DNA of 64,000 nt from an uncultured Bryobacteraceae bacterium (GTDB lineage: Bacteria; Acidobacteriota; Terriglobia; Bryobacterales; Bryobacteraceae). Positions 54,292-61,296 of this stretch are shown here, piece after piece. The position numbers and the translations under genes are program-made. Within the stretch, counting starts at the first letter, position 1; each line of letters begins with the position of its first letter. The notes under the pieces are model-generated. The model did no database searches. It had not been told where the DNA came from and saw nothing but the letters and a program-made list of their open reading frames with translations. The stretch covers positions 1 through 64,000 of the forward strand of contig CALDSU010000003.1 in the NCBI GenBank assembly GCA_937924525.1, read 5' to 3'.

Positions 54292-55997
54292 CGTTGTTTG
54301 ACCTTGACGAGCGGCGGCGAGCCGAACTCACAGCCTATGGGTTCCCATTTCGGACTCAGCGCGAGATCGCGGGCTGCCAACGGGATGGAAACCAGCTTCC
54401 GCAAGCGCGGGCGCAAACCCGGCGGAGGGGGCGGGGGGCCGGGAGCAGCGGTCTGGAGGCGCTCCAACCAGTCCTGCCAAGGTTCGGCCCTGATCTCGGC
54501 AGCCATCCGCCCAGCCTGGGGAGGCGGAGTGGAAAACTCGGTCCAGGGCTCGGCCCGACAAGCGGGATCGACAGCTCGCACCGCGACGGGAGTCGGATAG
54601 GCGTCCAGCGGCGCTGCCGCTTTCGAGCCGCCCAGCCAGATGGGCACGCCTGCGCCGTCCGCCCGGTGCACAGGCTCGGCCGGGCGGAGTTCCACTGCCG
54701 GTGCGATGCTGGCCTCTGCGGCGCGTGGCTCCGTGTCGCCGGCGGCCAGGAACGCGACCATCGCGCAGGGCCCTTCCATCCGCAGGGCCGCGGGTTCCAG
54801 GGGCGGGATCGCGGCGACCGGCAGCACGGGGCAGATCGGGAGATCTCGTGGCGTCCCGCTGGCTTGCGCCGGAACTGGCAGCGCTTCCGCCGCGGGAGGG
54901 GGCCACGGCAGCCAATCCGCCGGTTCCACACCGGCCGACCCTTGCGCCGGCTGCGAAGCTTCCAGCAGGCTTTCGACGTCGGGCCCCACTGGCGCCAGCA
55001 GCGCAAACCGGGCCACGTCCTGGCGCGCGCTTTCTCCGCTCCCGGATCGCCGGGCTTCCACCGGCAGCGCCACCGATGGAGCAGCCTGCTCGATCGCGAC
55101 GCGCCTCTGCGTCGGCCGGGCCGAGCTCAGCCGGAACGGCGCCGGTTCCACCTGCAACGGCGGGATGGCGGGCGCGGGTGGAGTAAAGGCCTCGCACGCC
55201 GCAGGTCCCGTGAAGCAATCCGGTTCCGGAGGCGTCCGGCAAACCGGCGCTTCCGGGAGCCATCCCACGGGCGGGACGGGTTGGGGCGCCGTGAACCGGT
55301 CGAACTGCGGCTGCGGCTCCTGCGGCGGGGACGGCACGCCGCGCGCCTCGCGCGCCCGGCGGGATACCATCGCCGGCACCTCGATCTCCTCGCTTTCCGG
55401 AGTTCCGGCAGCCCCGGAAACCACTCGGCTGGCGGGCGGCGGACTCGGCCTAACCCCTCTGGTCACGAACGGGGGCAGGCGCACGTCGTCCACGTCGCCG
55501 AGCATCAAACGGTCCAGCCTCCGGGGCGCAGCCTTCGCCGGTGCAACCCGCCGTTGCCTGAGAAAACTCGGCAACTCGACCTCTTCCTCGTCGCCCGGTG
55601 GAGCCGGCGGGGCTGGCGCGGACGGGGGCGGAACGGCTCTTACCGCCTCCGCCGGCGTCACCGCTTCCGGTTGACGCGCGGCGGCGCTGGTGGCGGACCC
55701 CGGAAGAGGTTTTTCCTTCACTACGATCGGGGAGGCGGGGTCGGCGGATGCGGGCGGTGCGGCTGGTGGGATAGCCGCCTTGACTTCCTCGGCGGAGGCG
55801 GCGGATACCACGGGCGGAGCTGCAAGGTCGCTCTCCGCCACCCCGGCGGCGGGCGGGTTCTTCATCGCCTGCAACCGTTCGATTGCCGCGCGCTCCAGTT
55901 CCGCCTCGTGCATCCGCTGGTGGTCCTGCGAACAGTACGACTGCCCCTTCATTCGCTGAAGGAAGCCAAGCGGCTTTTTGCAGTATCGGCAGACCAT
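54288..55997 (-). CDS. Zinc-ribbon protein with long proline/alanine-rich region
   Basis: 569 residues from the ATG at 55997, which starts MVCRYCKKPLGFLQRMKGQS with C-x2-C then SYCSQDH, a one-knuckle zinc-binding set of the kind seen in FmdB/RNHCP-like proteins. The longer frame from 56039 lacks a sensible start. The remaining 500 residues are low-complexity Pro/Ala/Glu with no predicted fold, interrupted by short conserved-looking islands (PSFLRQRR, VRLPPFVTRG, EIEVPAMVSRR). Function unknown; a scaffold partner of the downstream TPR protein is plausible. TATAAT at 56053-56048 (minus) lies about 50 nt upstream of the start. Confidence 0.75.
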   Translation of the reverse strand: MVCRYCKKPLGFLQRMKGQSYCSQDHQRMHEAELERAAIERLQAMKNPPAAGVAESDLAAPPVVSAASAEEVKAAIPPAAPPASADPASPIVVKEKPLPGSATSAAARQPEAVTPAEAVRAVPPPSAPAPPAPPGDEEEVELPSFLRQRRVAPAKAAPRRLDRLMLGDVDDVRLPPFVTRGVRPSPPPASRVVSGAAGTPESEEIEVPAMVSRRAREARGVPSPPQEPQPQFDRFTAPQPVPPVGWLPEAPVCRTPPEPDCFTGPAACEAFTPPAPAIPPLQVEPAPFRLSSARPTQRRVAIEQAAPSVALPVEARRSGSGESARQDVARFALLAPVGPDVESLLEASQPAQGSAGVEPADWLPWPPPAAEALPVPAQASGTPRDLPICPVLPVAAIPPLEPAALRMEGPCAMVAFLAAGDTEPRAAEASIAPAVELRPAEPVHRADGAGVPIWLGGSKAAAPLDAYPTPVAVRAVDPACRAEPWTEFSTPPPQAGRMAAEIRAEPWQDWLERLQTAAPGPPPPPPGLRPRLRKLVSIPLAARDLALSPKWEPIGCEFGSPPLVKVKQR

Positions 55998-56122
55998 GAG
56001 ATGCCGCCAAATGCGCCAGTCCGGCCACGCCGGACGCACCCACTCTGATTATAGGCGGGGTGGTAGTACTCCGCCAGATCTGAACCCCGAAAATCCTGTC
56101 CTGACACCACGCTGCGGCATTC

Positions 56123-56142
56123 AGCTAAGCATTTCAACTTAA
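56123..56142 (+). promoter_or_regulatory. AGCTAAGC/ACTTAA motif in AT-rich upstream region
   Basis: AGCTAAGC (56123-56130) and ACTTAA (56137-56142) recall the pair at 29873-29889 near the second TonB gene, with a 6-nt instead of 3-nt spacer. The local AT-richness supports a promoter or operator, but the match may be chance. Confidence 0.25.
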
Positions 56143-56192
56143 ACAGCTTATGGAACTAAAGTTCAGGTAAGCGTACCGCCCCGGCAGGACGG

Positions 56193-56219
56193 TTACCCCA
56201 CTTGGGCCAATTGGGGTAA
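56193..56219. promoter_or_regulatory. Inverted repeat, possible operator
   Basis: TTACCCCA (56193-56200) and TGGGGTAA (56212-56219) form perfect 8-bp arms with an 11-nt spacer, ending 8 nt before the MBL ATG at 56228. Such a site could be a repressor target or an RNA hairpin over the ribosome binding region. Confidence 0.55.
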
Positions 56220-56227
56220 GCTTGGGC

Positions 56228-57187
56228 ATGCTGGTTCGCGTGCTGACGCTGTTCATGACGTTGCCGTTGGGGTGGGCGAGCGGCCCCTCGAAACCGGTTC
56301 AGGTTGCGCAGGTGAAAGTGCTGTCCACCATGGTTGCCGACCCTGCGGGCCTGGGAGAGTGGGGGTTTGCCGCGGTGGTGAATGTGGACGGTCAGCGCCT
56401 GCTGGTGGACACCGGAGCGCGGCCGGAGACGGTGCTTCGCAACGCGGCGGAACTGAAAGTAGAACTTGCGAATATAGCCGATGTTCTATTGACTCATCAC
56501 CATTTAGACCATACCGCCGGCCTGTTGACCCTACGCCGCCAGTTGACGAAGTCCAACCTTGCGGCGCTTTCGCGAGTTCATGTGGCGCGGGGGATGTTCG
56601 ATTCCCGCCGCGACCGTCCCGGCGGTCCCGAAGCGAATCCGATGATCGGCGTTCGGGCGGAATTCGAGGCGACCGGGGGCCGTTTTATCGAGCACGCCAG
56701 CCCTGCGCAAGTGTTCCCGGGGGTTTGGATCACCGGTCCCGTCCCGCGAGTGCATCCGGAGCGAAACTGGAGCGGTTCCCGCCAGATCCGGGGGCCGGAT
56801 GGCCGCTGGCAAGAGGATACCCTGCCCGAGGATCAGTCGCTGGTGCTCGACACTCCGCAGGGACTCGTGCTGATCTCCGGATGCGGACATGCCGGAATCA
56901 TCAACACGCTGGAACACGCGCGCCACTTTCTCCGCCCCGCGCCCGTGCTGGCGGCGGTCGGAGGATTCCACCTGTTCGCCGCCTCGGACAGTCACCTTGA
57001 ATGGACGGCCGCTAGACTCAGGCAGTTCGGCCTTCGCCTGTTCCTGGGCGCGCACTGCACGGGAATTGAAGCTACGTACCGGTTGCGGACGCTGACCGGA
57101 CTCAACCGAAAGTCGGCTGCGGTCGCCGCGGTCGGAGCCGAGTTCGATTGGAAACAGGGCCTCCGTCCTGGAGTGATCTCGCGCTAA
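56228..57187 (+). CDS. Exported metallo-beta-lactamase-fold hydrolase
   Basis: 319 residues from the ATG at 56228. The N-terminal leader MLVRVLTLFMTLPLGWA suggests export. The metal-binding motif THHHLDH supplies His90, His92, Asp94 and His95; later His residues in SGCGHAG and GAHCTG complete a two-metal site. The order resembles the dihydropterin ribofuranosylaminobenzene phosphate synthase-like subgroup of the superfamily, of unknown physiological substrate. An 8-bp inverted repeat lies just upstream of the start. A TTG at 56222 is in frame, but the ATG is the better start. Confidence 0.83.
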   Translation: MLVRVLTLFMTLPLGWASGPSKPVQVAQVKVLSTMVADPAGLGEWGFAAVVNVDGQRLLVDTGARPETVLRNAAELKVELANIADVLLTHHHLDHTAGLLTLRRQLTKSNLAALSRVHVARGMFDSRRDRPGGPEANPMIGVRAEFEATGGRFIEHASPAQVFPGVWITGPVPRVHPERNWSGSRQIRGPDGRWQEDTLPEDQSLVLDTPQGLVLISGCGHAGIINTLEHARHFLRPAPVLAAVGGFHLFAASDSHLEWTAARLRQFGLRLFLGAHCTGIEATYRLRTLTGLNRKSAAVAAVGAEFDWKQGLRPGVISR

Positions 57188-57454
57188 AGAACGGCCGGCG
57201 CTGGGAGGGTCGAAAGAGGCAGGGACAGGAGCACCCCATCGGCCCATGGGCCCGCAGACCCGCGGGCCATGCTAATGGTGATGAAAATGGGCACGAGTTG
57301 TCCGGCAGGTTCCCGGCAGTCATGCGGGCGCTGGGCACTGGCGCCCGTTCCGGCTTGCAGCCGCAGTCGCTGACCCCGGCGCCCCATGGTGGGGAAAGTC
57401 CCGACTTGCCCCGAATGGAGACGCGCATCGGCAAGGTGGCGCACTCTCGGCAAC

Positions 57455-57703
57455 TCAGGCGATTCGCAGCCGGAAGGGCGCTCCGGCGCGTTCCAACCGC
57501 CGATTCATCTCGGCCACTGTTTGCCGCACCCGCGCCAGGGCCGCGGGCGTGGCCCGCAGGCCGTCCAGGCGTAGCAGCATGGGCGGAGGAGCCGCCGGGA
57601 GAGCCTTCCGGCCTTCCCCGCTCCATTCAGGCCCTTCCGGACGGCGCGCCGGATTCTCGATCCTTGGTTCCAAAGCAGCGGCATCGTTCTGCGGATTCCA
57701 CAA
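57455..57703 (-). CDS. Small hypothetical protein
   Basis: 82 residues from a TTG at 57703 with GGGAGG 7 nt upstream. The N-terminus is Pro/Glu-rich; the C-terminal half MLLRLDGLRATPAALARVRQ then AEMNRRLERAGAPFRLRI looks like a small alpha/beta domain. No family recognised. It is 34 nt downstream of the zinc-ribbon small gene on the same strand, so the two may be cotranscribed. The short length and TTG start make it tentative. Confidence 0.45.
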   Translation of the reverse strand: MWNPQNDAAALEPRIENPARRPEGPEWSGEGRKALPAAPPPMLLRLDGLRATPAALARVRQTVAEMNRRLERAGAPFRLRIA

Positions 57704-57737
57704 GACAGCACCTCCCGGGTCTTAGGGCTTCGCGAAC

Positions 57738-57950
57738 TCACCAGTTGCACCGGTTCGGACATTGCCAGTAACCGGCCGGGAGGGTGGCGTCCGGCCTCAG
57801 CTTAGGAGCCCAGGCGGCCCCGCATGTCATGCACTGCAGCAGGACATCGTACCGGTTCAGTCGCGTGACGCCTAGTTTTTCCAGGTGCAGGCGGGAAAGA
57901 TACCGCGGATCTTCGCGCAAGGTGTGTTCCGAGTGCATCGTCTGCTCCAT
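57738..57950 (-). CDS. Small zinc-binding-like protein
   Basis: 70 residues from the ATG at 57950, with GGGAGG about 7 nt upstream. Internal sequence is YLSRLHLEKLGVTRLNRYDV then CMTCGAAWAPKL and YWQCPNRCNW. The pairs C-x2-C and C-x3-C give a likely single zinc site of the zinc-ribbon type. A longer frame to 58241 is Arg/Gly-rich and not coding-like. Function unknown; a protein- or nucleic-acid-binding role is typical of such ribbons. Next to the other small hypothetical gene, possibly one transcript. Confidence 0.6.
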   Translation of the reverse strand: MEQTMHSEHTLREDPRYLSRLHLEKLGVTRLNRYDVLLQCMTCGAAWAPKLRPDATLPAGYWQCPNRCNW

Positions 57951-58255
57951 GTATGGCCTCCCTTCGAAAACGGCCGGCGGCCGGCCGCGCGCTTTTTGGG
58001 GCGCCCGCGCGTTGTTCGACGCGGTGAATCGCACCCTCACTGGGTGACGGTGCAACTGGCCGGCCAAACGGCAGCCGCAGACCCGACACCGGCCCCCTGC
58101 ACGCAAACGCTGGGAATGGCATCGTTTCCAGGACCCGTCGCTCCGGGCTTCCACGAGCCAGGAAGAGACGGGCCCACGCAAAAGGGACAGCGCTGGCCGT
58201 TTTGGGACAGCACCCATCCCGGCGCGGTGGCGGCGCGCCACCCGGCTCCCGTCTC
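57951..58255. other. Intergenic region, no gene recognised
   Basis: About 305 bp. It contains GC-palindromic CGGCCGGCGGCCGGCCG-type sequence near 57974 but no convincing coding frame, RNA gene or promoter. The frames open here have Arg/Gly/Pro-rich translation. Confidence 0.45.
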
Positions 58256-59410
58256 CTAGGACTCCGGTTGCTCGCCAAAAAAGCGCACCCGGTCTCCGAC
58301 GAGGCCGTACGAGCGCCGGTAGATGCGTCCGTCGCCCCTCTCAATCCGCAAGGTGAACCCGGGCGCCGGACCACTTCCCCGCGGACCGCTGACTGGTCCC
58401 ACCACCACGGGAAACAGGCCTTTCCAGTTACGATCGATAAAACCCGTTTCGTAACGCTGCCGCCGCTGGTTCCACACAAAGACTCGCGCCGAATCGAAAT
58501 CGTAGTCGCTCAGCCGGCGATCCACGGTGGTCCAGAGCCACACCGGCCGGACGTGCTCGCGGTCGCGCGTCTCGCCAATTTGAAAGAACGACGTAATGCG
58601 TTTTCCTTCGGCGTGTTGGAGGATTTCATCTGGCAGGGTGAGCACCAGGCGGTTGCGCAACACCCAGCCGCATTGGCCGCTGCGCGTGCGAATGAGCGTC
58701 CATTCGTCGCGGGGCGGAGGCGGCGGCGGACCGGGGGGCTTGCGGCCCTTCCGCATTTCCGGCGCCTCGGCAGGCGCGGCGCGGCGGCTGACATCGGCCC
58801 AACCCTCCGGCGGCGGCGGCGGGCGCGGCGGCGGAGGCGGCGGAATCTCCGGTTCCTCGGGCCGCAGCCGCCCGAGTGGTTTCGCTGGCGCCGGTTTGGC
58901 GGGCGACAACAAGCTCTTGCGCGGCGGCGGCTCGCCGCGGAGCACCAGCTTGTGCCGCAGCATCTCCACCTTTTCCCCCTCCTGAATCTGCGTAAAAGAG
59001 GGAGAGGAGCGGTAGGGTTCCGTGTGCACGTTCAAAGGGCCGAACGTGGTCGCCTCGCCGTGGCTCGGCCACTGCTCCGCCTGCTCGCGCAGCTCCCGCA
59101 AGCTCTCCATCTCTTCCCTGGTCAGCAGCGAACGCTCGTGCGTCCACCCCTCGGCGCCGCCCGCGGTGCGGACTTTCACGAAACGCCGCCGCGTGCCGAT
59201 GATGTCGAGCTTGTCGCCGTGTTTCACGGTGGCGACCGGCGGGGACTTCAACGAGATCGCCTCCCGCAGGGTCAAGGTCGCCGGACCCGCATATGCTTCG
59301 CCCAATACTGCGGAGCGCGGACGGTCCGTGCGGCACGCGGCCACGCAAAGGAGCAGCGCCGCCAAAGTGATGCTCGTGGTTTGCATCCGGCGCTGGGACG
59401 GCCGAGCCAT
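58256..59410 (-). CDS. Lipoprotein with SH3-like N-terminal domain
   Basis: 384 residues from the ATG at 59410, or 376 from the ATG at 59386. A lipobox is seen in LLLCVAAC, so it is probably anchored to a membrane through diacylglyceryl-Cys. An SH3-like beta domain (about 50-105, ATLTLREAISLKSPPVATVK and GAEGWTHER) resembles bacterial SH3 modules binding cell wall or peptides. A low-complexity poly-Pro stretch (IPPPPPPRPPPPPEG) and a second SH3-like segment (WTLIRTRSGQCGWVLRNRL) follow, then a beta-rich C-terminus. Role unknown. TACACT lies 8 nt before the ATG at 59410. Confidence 0.75.
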   Translation of the reverse strand: MARPSQRRMQTTSITLAALLLCVAACRTDRPRSAVLGEAYAGPATLTLREAISLKSPPVATVKHGDKLDIIGTRRRFVKVRTAGGAEGWTHERSLLTREEMESLRELREQAEQWPSHGEATTFGPLNVHTEPYRSSPSFTQIQEGEKVEMLRHKLVLRGEPPPRKSLLSPAKPAPAKPLGRLRPEEPEIPPPPPPRPPPPPEGWADVSRRAAPAEAPEMRKGRKPPGPPPPPPRDEWTLIRTRSGQCGWVLRNRLVLTLPDEILQHAEGKRITSFFQIGETRDREHVRPVWLWTTVDRRLSDYDFDSARVFVWNQRRQRYETGFIDRNWKGLFPVVVGPVSGPRGSGPAPGFTLRIERGDGRIYRRSYGLVGDRVRFFGEQPES

Positions 59411-59418
59411 TCTTCCCC

Positions 59419-59424
59419 AGTGTA
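59419..59424 (-). promoter_or_regulatory. Possible -10 box (TACACT) at leaderless spacing
   Basis: On the minus strand TACACT is followed by 8 nt (GGGGAAGA) and the ATG at 59410. GGGGA might also be a ribosome binding site, so this is weaker. Confidence 0.35.
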
Positions 59425-59476
59425 GCCGTGCCACCCGCGGGACTGGCTCAGCCTGGCCAGCGCGGCGGCGTTCGGG

Positions 59477-59944
59477 TCAGAAGAACGCCTTCAACAGCCG
59501 CGTCTGGATCTCCCGCAGATTGGAATTCGCCATCGCCAGTTCGTTGATTTTGTCGCGCAGGTCCCGATATAAGTTAGCCCGCTCAATCGCCGCCTGAATC
59601 ACCAGCAGCAGTTGCGCATTGTCCCAGGGTTTTTCCAGGTACTGGAACAGCGCCACCTCATTGATCGCCTGAATCGCGCTTTGCTTGTCCGCGTGGCCGG
59701 TCAGCAGCACACGAGGCGTTTCCGGCTGTAGTTCCTTGGCCCGGGCAAGGAGCTGGATGCCATTCATCTTGGGCATCAGGTAGTCGGAGATGATCACGTC
59801 CGCGCGCTCGGTGCGCAGGCGGTCGACGGCCTGTTCGGGGTCGGCGAACGTGGCGACACGGTAATCCGTCTCCAGGCTCAGGAAGGCGCGAATCGAAGTC
59901 AGCACCATCTCCTCGTCATCCACCAGGAACACAGTGGGGGTCAT
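59477..59944 (-). CDS. Response regulator receiver protein without output domain
   Basis: 155 residues from the ATG at 59944. It is a single CheY-like receiver with phosphoacceptor Asp54 (VIISDYLMP), acidic pocket DD in FLVDDEE, the conserved Thr in LLTGHAD and Lys in LEKPWD. A C-terminal helix (AAIERANLYRDLRDKINELA) may form a coiled coil but no DNA-binding or enzymatic domain follows. It lies 13 nt after the stop of the histidine kinase on the same strand, so it is that kinase's likely partner. The frame open upstream to 60190 overlaps the kinase and is not used. Confidence 0.92.
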   Translation of the reverse strand: MTPTVFLVDDEEMVLTSIRAFLSLETDYRVATFADPEQAVDRLRTERADVIISDYLMPKMNGIQLLARAKELQPETPRVLLTGHADKQSAIQAINEVALFQYLEKPWDNAQLLLVIQAAIERANLYRDLRDKINELAMANSNLREIQTRLLKAFF

Positions 59945-59957
59945 TCCATTGGCCACC

Positions 59958-60803
59958 TTAGGTTGGTTCTCCTTCTCCGGCCGCCCCGCGGTCGGGCGGC
60001 TGCTGTCTGACGGGCACCAGAATGTGAAACGTGGTCCCGGCCCCCTCGGCGCTTTCCACTTCGATGCGCCCGCGGTGCTTGTCGATGATCTGCCGGGAGA
60101 TGGACAGACCGAGCCCGGTCCCGACTCCCACCGGTTTGGTGGTGAAGCCGGTTTGGAAGATCTTGGCCATGCGGTCGGGAGGAATGCCATGGCCCGTGTC
60201 GCTGATCGACACCCGCACCATCTCTCCCTCCCGGCGCGTGCGCACGGTCACCACGCCTTCGCCTTCGATGGCCTGGCCCGCGTTGACCAGCACATTCAGG
60301 AACACCTGGTTTAGCAGTTGTGGATAACACTCCACGGGGGGCAGGTCGCCGAAGTCGGTCTCCACGCGGATCCGCTGCCGGTACTGGCAGGACACCAGCT
60401 TTAGCGTGTCGCTGATCTGCTCGTGCAGGTCGGTCTCGCGCGGCTGGCCGTCGTCGGCCCGCGAAAACGTCTTCAGCCCGCGCACCACCGAAGAGATGCG
60501 CTCGCAGGCGATCTTGTCCACCGAGGCCAGCCCGCGCATCATTTCGATGATCGACAACGCCTTCTGCAACCCCGGGCTGTCCGCATCCGGGCTCGCCGCG
60601 ATCTTCTGCTCAATGGCGTTCAGGGACCGCAGCATCACTTCGTTGTTCGACAGGATGGATCCGATGGGCGTATTGATCTCGTGGACGATGGAAGCCATCA
60701 GCCCGCCCAGCGCGGCCATGCGGGAGGCGTCCACCAGCTTGGCGCGGATCCGCTCCACCTCCTCCCGGTCCAACTCACAGGGTGGCGTCTTTTCGGTGGC
60801 CAT
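59958..60803 (-). CDS. Histidine kinase, soluble, no sensor domain
   Basis: 281 residues from the ATG at 60803; the ATG at 60830 is also possible. The dimerisation helix carries phosphoacceptor His41 in ASIVHEINTPIGS, and the HATPase domain shows N-box LNQVFLNVLVNAGQA, G1 SDTGHGIPP and G2 GTGLGLSISRQI. There is no transmembrane helix and no sensory domain in this chain. The neighbouring cNMP-binding protein, and the transporter upstream of it, may supply input. The GATAAT on the minus strand at 60834-60829 may be a promoter element, which would favour the 60803 start. Confidence 0.9.
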   Translation of the reverse strand: MATEKTPPCELDREEVERIRAKLVDASRMAALGGLMASIVHEINTPIGSILSNNEVMLRSLNAIEQKIAASPDADSPGLQKALSIIEMMRGLASVDKIACERISSVVRGLKTFSRADDGQPRETDLHEQISDTLKLVSCQYRQRIRVETDFGDLPPVECYPQLLNQVFLNVLVNAGQAIEGEGVVTVRTRREGEMVRVSISDTGHGIPPDRMAKIFQTGFTTKPVGVGTGLGLSISRQIIDKHRGRIEVESAEGAGTTFHILVPVRQQPPDRGAAGEGEPT

Positions 60804-60858
60804 CGTCGCCGCTTCGGACTCCGCCTCCATTATCCACTACCGCCGCGCCGCGCGCGGC

Positions 60859-61281
60859 TCAGCCCTCCACCAGCTTCCGAAAGCGCTTCACCAGCGTCGA
60901 GAAAATGCCGGCCGCGATCTCGATATTGTCCGCAAGCAGCTCGTAAAAGTCGCTCCGGCTGATTTTCAGCACGCGCACGTCCTCGGCCGCGGTGGCCGTG
61001 ACCTGCATCGGTTCGTCGTCAAACAGCGCCCACGCTCCGATGACTTCGTTCTGCTGGGCGTGCGCCAGCACTTCCCCGCCCCGGCTGACCGCCACCGAAC
61101 CATCCAGGACGACGTACAACGCGTCGACGTCCTTGCCCGCCTCAAAGATCACTTTACCCGGGGGAAAGTGGACTTCCTGCGCAATCGAGGCCACCCGCGC
61201 CAACTGGTCTGGCGACAAGCTCCGCAGCAGTTCCACGGCCTCCAGCGCGATGACTTTCTCGACCAGGTTCCGTTCCGCCAT
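60859..61281 (-). CDS. Cyclic-nucleotide-binding domain protein without DNA-binding part
   Basis: 140 residues. It is a single CAP-type cNMP-binding fold: FPPGKVIFEAGKDVDALYVV for the opening strands, then the phosphate-binding cassette-like IGAWALFDDEPMQVTATAAE and the C-terminal helix FSTLVKRFRKLVE. The cassette lacks the usual Arg-[ST]-Ala triad (RSA) of true cAMP binders, so it may not bind cAMP. No helix-turn-helix is present. It starts 15 nt after the transporter gene and 55 nt before the histidine kinase gene, all on the minus strand. It may be a regulatory subunit for either. Confidence 0.85.
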   Translation of the reverse strand: MAERNLVEKVIALEAVELLRSLSPDQLARVASIAQEVHFPPGKVIFEAGKDVDALYVVLDGSVAVSRGGEVLAHAQQNEVIGAWALFDDEPMQVTATAAEDVRVLKISRSDFYELLADNIEIAAGIFSTLVKRFRKLVEG

Positions 61282-61296
61282 GCTTCGCCTTGCCTC

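Noticed and set aside
57188-57454. Gene or RNA in the gap downstream of the MBL hydrolase
   Set aside because: Only weak GC palindromes (GGCCCATGGGCC-like); no frame with protein character and no conserved RNA structure recognised.
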